From the NCBI RefSeq assembly GCF_000720115.1, contig NZ_JOIR01000023.1:1-64000 (forward strand): a stretch of 64,000 bases of DNA. Direction: 5' to 3'. The translations under genes and the position numbers were made by a program. Within the stretch, counting starts at the first letter, position 1. Every line of letters starts with the position of its first letter. A model generated the notes under the pieces. The model ran no database searches. It was not told the DNA's origin and worked only from the letters and a program-made list of their open reading frames with translations. The DNA is from Streptomyces sp. NRRL F-2580. GTDB taxonomy: Bacteria; Actinomycetota; Actinomycetes; Streptomycetales; Streptomycetaceae. This document shows, piece by piece, positions 47,147 through 57,402 of this stretch.

Positions 47147-48158
47147 CGGTGGTGCCCGTGCCGGAGTCGGCCGGCGGGGTCGGGTCCTCGCCCGGTACCC
47201 GGCGGCGACGGCGGTGTTTGAGCAGGACCCACGGGCCGCGCGCGGCCGTGACCTCCGTACCCGCCTGGCCCGCCGCGGCGGACGCGGCCTTCGCCACCGG
47301 GAGCATGTCCTCGTCGCGGGACACGTCCAGCCGGTCCGACTCCGGCCACAGGCCGAGCGCCGCGCACAGCGTCGGCAGCACGGCCATGGCGGCGGTCGCG
47401 TACCCCTCCGCCGACGGGTGGTAGGAGTCCGGGCCGAACATCTCGCGCGGGTTCGCGGCGAACTCCGGGCCCAGCAGGTCACCCATGGAGACCGTACGGG
47501 CGCCCAGCGCGACCACTCCTATGGTCTGCGCGGCGGCCAGCTGCCGCGAGACCCGCCGGGCCACCCAGCGCAGCGGCTGGTACACCGGCTCGATCGTGCC
47601 CAGGTCAGGGCAGGTGCCCACGACGACCTCGGCCCCCGCCATCCGCAGCCGCCGCACGGCCGAGGTCAGGCAGCGCACGGACTGGGTCGGCGGCATCCGG
47701 CGCGTCACGTCGTTCGCGCCGATCATGATCACGCATACGTCCGGCGCGGGGCTCCCGTCGTTCAGCAGCAGCCCCGCCTGCCGGTCCAGATCGTCGGACA
47801 TGGCCCCCGACAGGGCCACGTTGCGCAGCTCCACCGGGCGCTCGGCCACCGCCGCCAGCCCGGACGCCAGCAGGGCCGCCGGCGTCTGCCGGGCCCGCCG
47901 CACGCCGAGTCCCGCGGCCGTGGAATCGCCCAGCATGCCCAGGCGCAGCGGTCCCGGGCTCTGTTCCGGGCCGCCGAACTCGCTCCCGTACAGCCCGTCG
48001 GCGCGCGGCGGATCGCCCAGACCGGTGCCCACCGTGCGCTTGGCGAACTGCACCTCGGCCAGCACCAGACCCACCGCGGCGGCCCCGACCAGTCCGAGTC
48101 CGCCCCCGCCGTACGCTGCCCCCGCCGCGATCCGGCGGGCCGTTCTCGCCCTGGACAC
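47121..48158 (-). CDS. SGNH/GDSL-family hydrolase, membrane-anchored
   Basis: The product is 345 aa from a GTG. An N-terminal signal anchor (residues about 10-36, GLGLVGAAAVGLVLAEV) is followed by an SGNH domain: block I LGMLGDSTAAGLG with Ser79, block III VCVIMIGANDV, and block V DSYHPSAEGY with the catalytic Asp/His. It is an extracytoplasmic esterase or lipase, possibly deacylating a wall polymer; the substrate is unknown. The tail DPTPPADSGTGTTAGSSPAGV is low-complexity, and its final SSPAGV plus stop come from the dispersed repeat. Divergent from cbs. Confidence 0.88.
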   Translation of the reverse strand: MSRARTARRIAAGAAYGGGGLGLVGAAAVGLVLAEVQFAKRTVGTGLGDPPRADGLYGSEFGGPEQSPGPLRLGMLGDSTAAGLGVRRARQTPAALLASGLAAVAERPVELRNVALSGAMSDDLDRQAGLLLNDGSPAPDVCVIMIGANDVTRRMPPTQSVRCLTSAVRRLRMAGAEVVVGTCPDLGTIEPVYQPLRWVARRVSRQLAAAQTIGVVALGARTVSMGDLLGPEFAANPREMFGPDSYHPSAEGYATAAMAVLPTLCAALGLWPESDRLDVSRDEDMLPVAKAASAAAGQAGTEVTAARGPWVLLKHRRRRRVPGEDPTPPADSGTGTTAGSSPAGV

Positions 48159-48286
48159 CCTTCAGGCCACCTCCTCGGTCCTCATTGATCCCTACCTGCC
48201 CCGTACGCACGGTCGGCCAATCCCTTTACGCATACTCTGGCCAGACCTCCCGGAGAACCCGTGGAGTCCCCTCCTTGGAGAACATG

Positions 48287-49672
48287 GTGCAATTCCACGA
48301 CTCGATGATCAGCCTCGTCGGCAACACCCCGCTGGTGAAGCTCAACCGTGTGACCGAAGGCCTGCAGGCCACCGTCCTTGCGAAGGTCGAGTACTTCAAT
48401 CCCGGTGGATCCGTGAAGGACCGGATCGCCGTACGGATGATCGAGGCCGCCGAGCAGAGCGGAGCCCTCAAGCCCGGCGGCACCATCGTGGAGCCGACCA
48501 GCGGCAACACGGGTGTAGGACTCGCCATCGTGGCCCAGCAGAAGGGCTACAAGTGCATCTTCGTCTGCCCTGACAAGGTGTCCATGGACAAGATCAACGT
48601 GCTGCGCGCCTACGGTGCCGACGTCGTGGTCTGCCCGACCGCCGTCGACCCCGAGCACCCGGACTCGTACTACAACGTGTCCGACCGCCTGGTGCGCGAG
48701 ACCCCGGGCGCCTGGAAGCCCGACCAGTACAGCAACCCGAACAACCCCCGTTCGCACTACGAGACCACCGGCCCCGAGCTGTGGGACCAGACGGACGGGA
48801 AGATCACCCACTTCGTCGCGGGCGTGGGCACGGGCGGCACGATTTCCGGTACCGGCAACTACCTCAAGGAGGTCAGCGGCGGGAAGGTCAAGGTCATCGG
48901 CGCCGACCCCGAGGGTTCCGTCTACTCCGGCGGCTCCGGCCGCCCGTACCTCGTCGAGGGCGTCGGCGAGGACTTCTGGCCGACCGCCTACGACCCCAAC
49001 GTCACGGACGAGATCATCGCGGTGTCCGACAAGGACTCCTTCCAGATGACCCGCCGCCTGGCGAAGGAGGAGGGCCTGCTCGTCGGCGGCTCCTGCGGCA
49101 TGGCGGTCGTGGCCGCCCTGCGCGCCGCCGAGGGTCTCGGCCCGGACGACGTGGTCGTCGTCCTGCTGCCGGACAGCGGCCGCGGCTACATGAGCAAGAT
49201 CTTCAGCGACGAGTGGATGGCGGGCCACGGCTTCCTGGAGGAGGCCGGACCGGCCGCCCGCATCGGCGACGTGCTGGACGACAAGGAGGGCGGCATCCCC
49301 TCCCTCGTCCACATGCACCCCGAGGAGACGGTCGGCCAGGCGATCGAGGTCCTGCGGGAGTACGGCGTCTCGCAGATGCCCATCGTCAAGCCGGGCGCCG
49401 GTCACCCGGACGTGATGGCCGCCGAGGTCATCGGCTCGGTCGTCGAGAAGGAGCTGCTGGCGGCGCTGTTCGCGCAGCGGGCCTCCCTGACGGACCCGCT
49501 GGAGAAGCACATGAGCTCGCCGCTGCCGCAGGTCGGCTCGGGCGAGCCGGTGTCCGAGCTGATGGCGGTGCTCGGTGAGGCGGACGCGGCGATCGTGCTC
49601 GTCGAGGGCAAGCCCACCGGTGTGGTGAGCCGTCAGGACCTGCTGGCGTTCCTGGCCAAGTCCGCCAAGTAG
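48287..49672 (+). CDS. cbs: Cystathionine beta-synthase with CBS-pair regulatory domain
   Basis: The product is 461 aa from the GTG at 48287 (GGAG six bases upstream); the ATG at 48284 is too close to the RBS. It condenses serine and homocysteine to cystathionine, the first reverse transsulfuration step. PLP Lys44 is in NPGGSVKDRIAV, with phosphate-binding TSGNTGVGLAI and VAGVGTGGTISGTGNYLK. A C-terminal pair of CBS domains (about 335-460, HPEETVGQAIEVLREYGVSQ, MSSPLPQV, GVVSRQDLLAFL) follows, distinguishing it from cysteine synthases. It is cytosolic; activation by an adenosyl ligand via the CBS pair is known in other members, not shown here. Confidence 0.95.
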   Translation: MQFHDSMISLVGNTPLVKLNRVTEGLQATVLAKVEYFNPGGSVKDRIAVRMIEAAEQSGALKPGGTIVEPTSGNTGVGLAIVAQQKGYKCIFVCPDKVSMDKINVLRAYGADVVVCPTAVDPEHPDSYYNVSDRLVRETPGAWKPDQYSNPNNPRSHYETTGPELWDQTDGKITHFVAGVGTGGTISGTGNYLKEVSGGKVKVIGADPEGSVYSGGSGRPYLVEGVGEDFWPTAYDPNVTDEIIAVSDKDSFQMTRRLAKEEGLLVGGSCGMAVVAALRAAEGLGPDDVVVVLLPDSGRGYMSKIFSDEWMAGHGFLEEAGPAARIGDVLDDKEGGIPSLVHMHPEETVGQAIEVLREYGVSQMPIVKPGAGHPDVMAAEVIGSVVEKELLAALFAQRASLTDPLEKHMSSPLPQVGSGEPVSELMAVLGEADAAIVLVEGKPTGVVSRQDLLAFLAKSAK

Positions 49673-49894
49673 CCCGTACGGGGCCGCGCGTGGCCTTCGT
49701 GCAAACGGTACGGGCACGACACGTGACGGCAGCACCGGCTTAACACGGCTGGGGCACAGTGGTGGTTGTCGGCAGGGAGGACCGGGAGACCGGAACCCGG
49801 CCGGCACCACCGAACGGCGTACGCGTACCTCCGGAGCGGCTCCCGGACCGCGCGGACGTCACGGACGCGGACGGCCCTGACCCGGCCGTGTCCT

Positions 49895-49953
49895 GCGCGG
49901 GGACCGCCGTCGTCCCGCCCCTCGGGCAACCGAGGGTGCGGCGGTCCCCGCGC
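49895..49953. terminator. Compound hairpin between cbs and a small membrane protein gene
   Basis: The outer stem GCGCGGGGACCGCCG / CGGCGGTCCCCGCGC is 15 bp and perfect. It encloses an inner CCTCGG/CCGAGG hairpin. Located between convergent genes; probable bidirectional terminator. Confidence 0.8.
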
Positions 49954-49959
49954 ACCAAC

Positions 49960-50334
49960 CTATTCGGCGGACCGGCGCCGGAACCGCTTGTTGGCGTGGA
50001 TGAAGTTCACGCCCACGATCCCGGCCCAGGCGACCAGGAGCCCGCTGAAGTGCGCCTGCGCGGCGGCGATGGCCGACAGCGGGACCGCCAGCACCAGCGT
50101 GATGATCGCGAAGCCGAAGCGTTCGCCGAAGTTCCCGTCCGCCGGCGAGGCGGAGGGGCGGGTTTCGCCGCGGGCCGCGGACAGGCGTTCCTCCGCGAGG
50201 CGCCGCCGGACCTGGGTGTCGACCTTCTCGACGAACGAGTCCACCAGCGCGGCCTCGTACTCCGGACCCAGCTCCCGCCGGGCGTCCAGCGTGGCGTCGA
50301 GTTCCTTCTTCAGCTCTTGGGCGTGGGCGTCCAT
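49960..50334 (-). CDS. Small two-helix membrane protein
   Basis: The product is 124 aa from the ATG at 50334. A cytosolic helical half (AQELKKELDATLDARRELGP, EAALVDSFVEKVDTQVRRRL) precedes two transmembrane helices (about 75-92 and 95-112: FGFAIITLVLAVPLSAIAA, SGLLVAWAGIVGVNFIH) and a basic end FRRRSAE. This layout resembles small integral membrane proteins common in Streptomyces, sometimes attached to regulators, but no function is known. Longer frames upstream are shadow. Confidence 0.75.
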   Translation of the reverse strand: MDAHAQELKKELDATLDARRELGPEYEAALVDSFVEKVDTQVRRRLAEERLSAARGETRPSASPADGNFGERFGFAIITLVLAVPLSAIAAAQAHFSGLLVAWAGIVGVNFIHANKRFRRRSAE

Positions 50335-50449
50335 ACCCCCAACGTAGGAAGCACCGCGGGCCCCCGCACTGGGGCTAGCCCCCGTATCCGCCGTATCCGC
50401 ATCGCGGGCGCGGCTTGCCGAGCTGCATAACCACATGCAGAGTGCTCCG

Positions 50450-50462
50450 TGACTGAATAGAT
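50450..50462. promoter_or_regulatory. Operator half-site before the RpiR-type gene
   Basis: TGACTGAATAGAT repeats the left arm of the palindrome found before hutU (TGACTGAATCTAT at 52990-53002). It lies 23 bp before the regulator ATG, fitting autoregulation by the same protein. Confidence 0.5.
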
Positions 50463-50485
50463 CGACGGGGACGGAGGGGACGGGA

Positions 50486-51328
50486 ATGAGCGACAGCCCG
50501 GCCGCGCGGCTGCAGAAGCTGTTCGAGGGGCACCGGCTGACGCCGACGCAGCGGCGCATCGCGCACTGCATGGTCCGCGGGGCGGCGGAGGTGCCCTTCC
50601 TGTCGAGCGTCGAGCTCGCCGAGCTGGCCGGGGTGAGCCAGCCGTCGGTGACCCGGTTCGCGGTGGCCCTGGGCTTCGACGGATATCCCGCACTGCGCCG
50701 GCACCTGCGCGAGGTGGCTCCCGCCGAGCGGGTCGAGGCCGCGCAGGAGGACTCGTACAACGAGTACCAGCAGGCCGTCCTGGGCGAGATCGAGAACCTG
50801 CGGCAACTGGCGGAGATGCTCGCCGATCCCGCGCCGGTGGAGGAGGCGGGGCGGCTGCTCGCCGCCTCGGCCCCGCTGCCGGTGCTCGGGCTGCGGGCGG
50901 CGTCCTCGCAGGCGCGCGGGTTCGCGTACTTCGCCGCCAAGGTGCACCCGGACGTACGCCTCCTCGACGAGGGCGGCTCGATGCTCGCCGACCGCATCGA
51001 CGCGGCCGCCGGCGCGGGGGCCTCGGCGCTGCTGTGCTTCGCACTGCCGCGGCATCCCCGGGAGGTGGCGGAGGCGCTGGAGCACGCGCGGGCGGCCGGG
51101 CTGAGCGTGGTGACGGTCGCCGACTCGGCCTTCGCGCCGGTGGCCCGCCACTCGGACCTGCTGATCCCGGCGCCGGTCGGGACGGGGCTGGCCTTCGACA
51201 CGGCGTGCGCGCCGATGCTGCTGGGGCGGGTGCTGCTGGAGGCGATGGCGGACGCCCTCCCGGACGCCCAGGCCCGCCTGGAGGCCTTCGACGCCCGGGC
51301 CGCGGCGCGCGGCCTCTTCGTGGAATAG
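50486..51328 (+). CDS. MurR/RpiR-family transcriptional regulator, likely of histidine utilisation
   Basis: The product is 280 aa; the ATG at 50486 follows GGAGGGGACGGG. Residues 1-80 are an RpiR helix-turn-helix (TPTQRRIAHCMVRGAAEVPF, ELAELAGVSQPSVTRFAVAL). Residues about 105-260 form a SIS domain (LPVLGLRAASSQARGFAYFA, LLCFALPRHPREVAEALEHA) that in the family binds phospho-sugars or other effectors. It sits two genes from the hut operon, and near-identical DNA motifs lie before itself and before hutU. Control of hut genes is therefore likely. In this setting the effector may be urocanate or a related compound rather than a sugar; that is speculation. Confidence 0.9.
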   Translation: MSDSPAARLQKLFEGHRLTPTQRRIAHCMVRGAAEVPFLSSVELAELAGVSQPSVTRFAVALGFDGYPALRRHLREVAPAERVEAAQEDSYNEYQQAVLGEIENLRQLAEMLADPAPVEEAGRLLAASAPLPVLGLRAASSQARGFAYFAAKVHPDVRLLDEGGSMLADRIDAAAGAGASALLCFALPRHPREVAEALEHARAAGLSVVTVADSAFAPVARHSDLLIPAPVGTGLAFDTACAPMLLGRVLLEAMADALPDAQARLEAFDARAAARGLFVE

Positions 51329-51592
51329 CCGCCTCAACCGCCGGCGCGGCTGAAGGACCCGGGGCTCCGTCCCAGACCCGGCGCCTCAAACGCCGGCGAG
51401 GCTGAAATACCGGGGCTCCGCCCCGCACCTCGCTCCTCAAGCGCCGGAGGGGCTGGATAGTGCCGACGGCGGCCAAATCCAGCCCCTCCGGCGCTTGAGG
51501 AGCGGGGTCTGGGGCGGAGCCCCAGGTTTTGAAGCCTCGCCGGCGATTGAGGCGCGGGTCGGGGCGGAGCCCGGGGAGGCTCCGCGCAGCGG
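51329..51592. repeat. Cluster of inverted and direct dispersed repeats
   Basis: At least five partial copies are present. Inverted copies lie at about 51331-51350 and 51371-51430 (CGCCTCAAACGCCGGCGAGG, then CTCCTCAAGCGCCGGAGGGG). Forward copies start at about 51480 (CAGCCCCTCCGGCGCTTGAG) and 51533 (AGCCTCGCCGGCGATTGAGG). The two central arms can form a very long hairpin, which may separate the regulator from the convergent PLP-enzyme gene. Confidence 0.8.
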
Positions 51593-52957
51593 CTACAGCA
51601 GGGCTTCGGCGTGGGCGCCGCCCGCCTCGGCCACGATCTCGGCGAGGCGCTGCGCCGGACGGACCAGGCTGAAGCGGACCTCGTCCTGCGGGCCCACCGT
51701 GAAGCCGTGGACCGCCGGGCGGGGCAGGCTGTTGTAGCCGTAGTGCGCGGTGAAGAAGTACGCGCCGGTGTCCGGGACGCCGATCAGGTCGCCGGGGGCG
51801 AGCCGCGGGAGTTCCCGGGCCGTCGCGAGCAGGTCGCCCGCGAAGCAGGCCGGCCCCGCGACGTCCTGCGCCACCGGCTCGCCGGTCTTCGGCGCGCCCT
51901 TCGCGTCGTACGCCAGGATCCGCACCGGCCAGGCCGCCGGGGCGTACGCGGTGCGCGTCGCCAGCTGCACCCCGGCGTGGGTGAGCGCGATCGGCCGGGA
52001 GCCGCTGGTCTTGGTGTACTCGACCCTGGCCAGCACCAGCCCGTGCTTGGCCAGCAGGGCCCGGCCGAACTCCGTGACCAAGCCGTACGTGCCCGAGAAC
52101 AGCCCGGGGGCCGCCCCGCGCAGCGCGGCCACGTACGCGGCGCACCGGGGCGTCTCCTCGTCCGAGGCGAAGTTCACCGGCAGGCCGCCGCCGATGTCGA
52201 GGGTGTCCACCTGCCGACGTCCGGCCGCCTCGTTGATCTCCTCGGCCAGCGCGTGCAGTTCCCGTACGCCCTCCGCGATCAGGGCCAGGGGGACGCCCTG
52301 TGAGCCGGAGTGGACGTGCAGGCGGGTGAGCCAGGGCCGGTCCAGGTACGCCCGTACGAGCCATTCGCGCGCGCCGGGATCCCGCAGGGCGATCCCGAAC
52401 TTCGAGGTCGACGTGGCGGTGGAGAGCGCGTCGATGGTCCCGGCGCCGGTCTGCGGGTTGATCCGTACGCCGATCGGGGACCGGGCCGGGCCCGCGCCGA
52501 CCAGTGCGTCGAGCCGTTCCAGTTCCTGCGGGTTGTCGGCGTTGACGGCGATGCCCAGGGCCAGGGCCTCGCGCAGTTCGGCCACCGTCTTGGCGGGGGA
52601 GTCCAGGACGGTCCGCCCGGCCGGCACCCCGGCCGCCCGGGCCAGCGCCAGCTCGCCGGGGCTGGCCACCTCGCAGCCGAGCCCCGCGTCCGCGAGCAGC
52701 CGCAGGACCGGGACGAGCGGCGCGGCCTTGACGGCGAAGGCGTGCAGGACGGGGGTGCCGGGCGCCAGGGCGTCCGCGAAGGCGCTGGTCAGGGCGGCGG
52801 CGGAGGCCCGGATCCCGACGGTGTCCAGCAGGCAGGTCAGGGGCTCCGCGGAGTCGGCCCCGCCCACGAGCCCCTGTTCGACGGCGGCCCGTACGGCCAG
52901 ATCCCGACGCGCGGCGGCATCCGCGCCCGCGTGCGTGTGTGCAGCCATGTCCGCCAT
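51593..52957 (-). CDS. PLP-dependent decarboxylase-like protein (alanine racemase/DapDC fold)
   Basis: The product is 454 aa from the ATG at 52957 (alternative 52948). It has a fold-type III PLP barrel with the Schiff-base Lys in VLHAFAVKAAPLVPVLRLL. Other landmarks are GCEVASPGELALARAAGVPA, LHVHSGSQGVPLALIAEGV, LDIGGGLPVNFASDEETP and a C-terminal beta domain (GDLIGVPDTGAYFFTAHYGY). It resembles diaminopimelate/ornithine decarboxylases but lacks clear substrate motifs, so the reaction is unknown. It is transcribed divergently from hutU across a shared operator, suggesting it is co-regulated with histidine degradation. A role on histidine or a breakdown product is only a hypothesis. Confidence 0.8.
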   Translation of the reverse strand: MADMAAHTHAGADAAARRDLAVRAAVEQGLVGGADSAEPLTCLLDTVGIRASAAALTSAFADALAPGTPVLHAFAVKAAPLVPVLRLLADAGLGCEVASPGELALARAAGVPAGRTVLDSPAKTVAELREALALGIAVNADNPQELERLDALVGAGPARSPIGVRINPQTGAGTIDALSTATSTSKFGIALRDPGAREWLVRAYLDRPWLTRLHVHSGSQGVPLALIAEGVRELHALAEEINEAAGRRQVDTLDIGGGLPVNFASDEETPRCAAYVAALRGAAPGLFSGTYGLVTEFGRALLAKHGLVLARVEYTKTSGSRPIALTHAGVQLATRTAYAPAAWPVRILAYDAKGAPKTGEPVAQDVAGPACFAGDLLATARELPRLAPGDLIGVPDTGAYFFTAHYGYNSLPRPAVHGFTVGPQDEVRFSLVRPAQRLAEIVAEAGGAHAEALL

Positions 52958-52989
52958 CCCATCATCCGACAGGGCCGCCCGCAGCTGTT

Positions 52990-53007
52990 GACTGAATCTA
53001 TTCAGGA
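52990..53007. promoter_or_regulatory. CTGAAT palindrome operator in front of hutU
   Basis: CTGAATCTATTCAG at 52992-53005 is a perfect inverted repeat of CTGAAT with 2-bp centre, within the 95-bp divergent gap between the PLP-enzyme gene and hutU. The left arm TGACTGAAT is repeated before the RpiR-type gene at 50450. This is the probable binding site of that regulator. Confidence 0.65.
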
Positions 53008-53052
53008 CGTCAGGATGTGAATGGAAATACCAACATCGGAGGAGGCACCGCC

Positions 53053-54713
<1,661 letters not shown>

Positions 54714-54717
<4 letters not shown>

Positions 54718-56003
54718 GCGAGGCAGACTTTCCGGGTGCGGCGTCGCTGCTGGGGGCGCTGCCCCCGGACCCCCGCGCCTCGAACGCCGTCGGGGCCGGG
54801 TCGTTCCACGCCATGTGGGCGGAGCTCGCCCCCATCGGCCGCCACGCCGACAGCGGCGGGTACCGCCGTTACGCCTGGAGCGGGGCCGACGCCGACTGCC
54901 GGACCTGGTTCCAGGCGCAGGCCGAGGCGCGCGGGCTGACGTACGAGACCGACCGCAACGGCAACCAGTGGGCCTGGCTCGGCGACCCCCTCGCGGGGGA
55001 CGCCGTGGTCACCGGCTCGCACCTGGACTCCGTCCCCGACGGCGGGGCCTTCGACGGCCCCCTCGGGGTGGTGTCCTCCTTCGCGGCCCTGGACGAACTC
55101 CGCAGGAGGGGCACGGAGTTCTCCAGGCCACTCGCCATCACCAACTTCGGTGACGAGGAAGGGGCCCGCTTCGGCCTCGCCTGCGTCGGCTCCCGGCTCG
55201 CCGCCGGGCAGCTGACCAAGGAGAAGGCGTACGAGCTCCGCGACGCCGACGGCATCGGCCTGCCCCGGGCCATGGAGGCCGCCGGCTACGACCCCGAGGC
55301 CATCGGGGCCGATCCGGAACGGCTCGCCCGCATCGGCGCCTTCGTCGAGCTCCACGTGGAACAGGGCCGGGCCCTGGACCTGAGCGGGGACCGCGTCGGC
55401 ATCGCCTCGGCGATCTGGCCGCACGGCCGCTGGCGGTTCGACTTCCGCGGCGAGGCCAACCACGCCGGCACCACCCGGCTGGTCGACCGCCGCGACCCGA
55501 TGCTCACGTACGCGGCGACCGTCCTCGCGGCCCGCACCGAGGCGGCCCTCGCCGGGGCCGTGGCCACCTTCGGGAAGATCTCCGTCGAGCCCAACGGGGT
55601 CAACGCCATCCCCTCGCTCGTGCGCGGCTGGCTCGACTCCCGGGCCGCCGACCAGGCCACCCTCGACACGGTCGTGACCGCCATCGAGAAGGCCGCCCGC
55701 GAGCGCGCCGACCAGGACGGCATCGACCTCGGCATCGTCCGGGAGTCCTTCACCCCGGTCGTCGAGTTCGAGCACGCCCTGCGCGACGAGATGAACCGGA
55801 TCCTGGGCGGGGCCGTCCCCGTCCTCGGCACCGGGGCGGGACACGACGCCGGAATCCTCTCCGCGGCCGTCCCGACCGCGATGCTGTTCGTACGGAACCC
55901 CACCGGCGTCTCCCACTCCCCGCGGGAGTTCGCCGCCGAGGACGACTGCGTGGCCGGCGTCCTCGCCCTCGCCGACGTACTGGAAGGCCTGGCATGTCGT
56001 TGA
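54714..56003 (+). CDS. M20-family amidohydrolase (AllC/HyuC-like), in hut operon
   Basis: The product is 429 aa from a GTG overlapping the hutU stop. Metal and catalytic motifs of the allantoate amidohydrolase/N-carbamoyl-amino-acid hydrolase family are intact: [58 protein letters not shown] and [12 protein letters not shown]. Homologs are often labelled allantoate amidohydrolase. Here, between hutU and hutF, the likely job is removal of the formyl group from N-formylglutamate, replacing HutG. That is inferred from context only. Residues about 13-29 ([17 protein letters not shown]) are encoded by a diverged copy of the dispersed repeat. It overlaps hutF by 10 nt. Confidence 0.9.
54751..54801 (+). 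repeat. Dispersed repeat copy inside the M20 amidohydrolase coding region
   Basis: The stretch GCCCCCGGACCCCCGCGCCT then CGAACGCCGTCGGGGCCGG aligns with the inverted form of the window-wide element (GCCCCAGACCCCGCGCCT, CAAACGCCGGCGGGGCTG). The element's CTCAAACG has become CTCGAACG, and the stretch reads through in frame. Confidence 0.75.
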
Positions 56004-57334
56004 CGACGTACTGGCTGGAGCACGCCTGGCTCGGCGCCCACGTCGAGCCGGGCGTCGCCCTGGAAGTCACGGAAGACGGACGCATCGGCGCCCTGCGCAC
56101 CGGGGTGCAGACCCCGCCGCCGGGCGCGGAGGTGCTGCGCGGCCTGACCCTCCCGGGCCTGGCCAACGCGCACAGCCACGCCTTCCACCGGGCCCTGCGG
56201 GGCACCGTCCAGGTCGGCTCCGGCACCTTCTGGACCTGGCGCGACCTCATGTACAAGGTCGCCCAGAACCTCACCCCCGACACCTACTTCGCGCTCGCCC
56301 GCGCGGTGTACGCCGAAATGGCGCTGGCCGGCATCACCAACGTCGGCGAGTTCCACTACGTACACCACGCGCCGGGCGGCGCCCCGTACGCCGACCCCAA
56401 CGCCATGGGCGAGGCCCTGATCGAGGCCGCCGCCGCGGCCGGCATCCGGATCACCCTCCTCGACACGGCCTACCTCTCGGCCGGCTTCGGCGAGGCCCCG
56501 AACCCGCACCAGCAGCGCTTCTCCGACGGCACGGCCGAGGCCTGGGCCGAGCGCGCGTCCGCCCTGAAGCCCCGCGAGCACGCCCTGATCGGCGCCGCGA
56601 TCCACTCGGTGCGCGCCGTGCCCGCCGACCAGCTGGCCACCGTCGCCCGCTGGGCCGAGGAGCGCGAGGCTCCGCTGCACGTCCACCTCTCCGAGCAGAC
56701 CGCCGAGAACGACGCCTGCCAGGCCGCCCACGGCCGCACCCCGACCCGGCTGCTCGCCGACCACGGGGTGCTCGGGCCGCGCACCACCGGCGTCCACAAC
56801 ACCCACCTCACCGATGCGGACATCGCCCTGCTCGGCGGAACCACCACCGGCACCTGCATGTGCCCCACCACCGAACGCGACCTCGCCGACGGCATCGGCC
56901 CGGCGACCCGCCTCCAGCACGCGGGCAGCCCGCTGTCGCTCGGCAGCGACAGCCACGCCGTGATCGACCTGCTGGAGGAGGCCCGCGCGATGGAGCTGAA
57001 CGAGCGCCTGCGCAGCCGCACCCGGGGGCACTGGACGGCGAACGCCCTGCTCACCGCCGCCACCGCCGACGGCCATGCGGCGCTCGGCCTGGCCGACGCG
57101 GGCCGCCTGGAGGCGGGCGCGCTCGCGGACTTCACCACGCTCGCGCTGGACTCCGTCCGCACGGCGGGTCCGCCGGCCCGGCTGGGCGCGGAGACGGCGG
57201 TCTTCGCCGCCACCGCCGCCGACGTCCGCCACACGGTGGTCGGCGGCCGCCACATCGTCCGCGACGGCGCCCACACCTTGGTCCCCGACGTCCCGTCGGC
57301 CCTGTCCGACTCCATCGCGGCCCTGCGCGCCTGA
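55994..57334 (+). CDS. hutF: Formimidoylglutamate deiminase
   Basis: The product is 446 aa. It hydrolyses N-formimino-L-glutamate to N-formyl-L-glutamate and ammonia. It is an amidohydrolase-superfamily enzyme: metal motif [62 protein letters not shown] and [19 protein letters not shown] with the catalytic Asp/His set. The C-terminal beta region ends DSIAALRA. It starts within the M20 gene end and is followed by a dispersed repeat before hutI. Confidence 0.95.
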   Translation: MSLTTYWLEHAWLGAHVEPGVALEVTEDGRIGALRTGVQTPPPGAEVLRGLTLPGLANAHSHAFHRALRGTVQVGSGTFWTWRDLMYKVAQNLTPDTYFALARAVYAEMALAGITNVGEFHYVHHAPGGAPYADPNAMGEALIEAAAAAGIRITLLDTAYLSAGFGEAPNPHQQRFSDGTAEAWAERASALKPREHALIGAAIHSVRAVPADQLATVARWAEEREAPLHVHLSEQTAENDACQAAHGRTPTRLLADHGVLGPRTTGVHNTHLTDADIALLGGTTTGTCMCPTTERDLADGIGPATRLQHAGSPLSLGSDSHAVIDLLEEARAMELNERLRSRTRGHWTANALLTAATADGHAALGLADAGRLEAGALADFTTLALDSVRTAGPPARLGAETAVFAATAADVRHTVVGGRHIVRDGAHTLVPDVPSALSDSIAALRA

Positions 57335-57340
57335 CCGATC

Positions 57341-57384
57341 CAGCCTCGCCGGCGTTTGAGGCGCGGGGTCTGGGGCGGAGCCCC
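57341..57384 (+). repeat. Full dispersed element between hutF and hutI
   Basis: A complete forward 44-bp copy, starting CAGCCTCGCCGGCGTTTGAG and ending GGGGCGGAGCCCC, occupies most of the 68-bp gap inside the hut operon. Its terminal palindrome could lower readthrough or stabilise the upstream mRNA segment. Confidence 0.9.
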
Positions 57385-57402
57385 AGGAAACCGAGAGGAA
57401 CC

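Noticed and set aside
49759..50430. A 223-codon plus-strand frame downstream of cbs
   Set aside because: It covers a terminator hairpin and lies antisense to the small membrane protein gene; composition is shadow-like.
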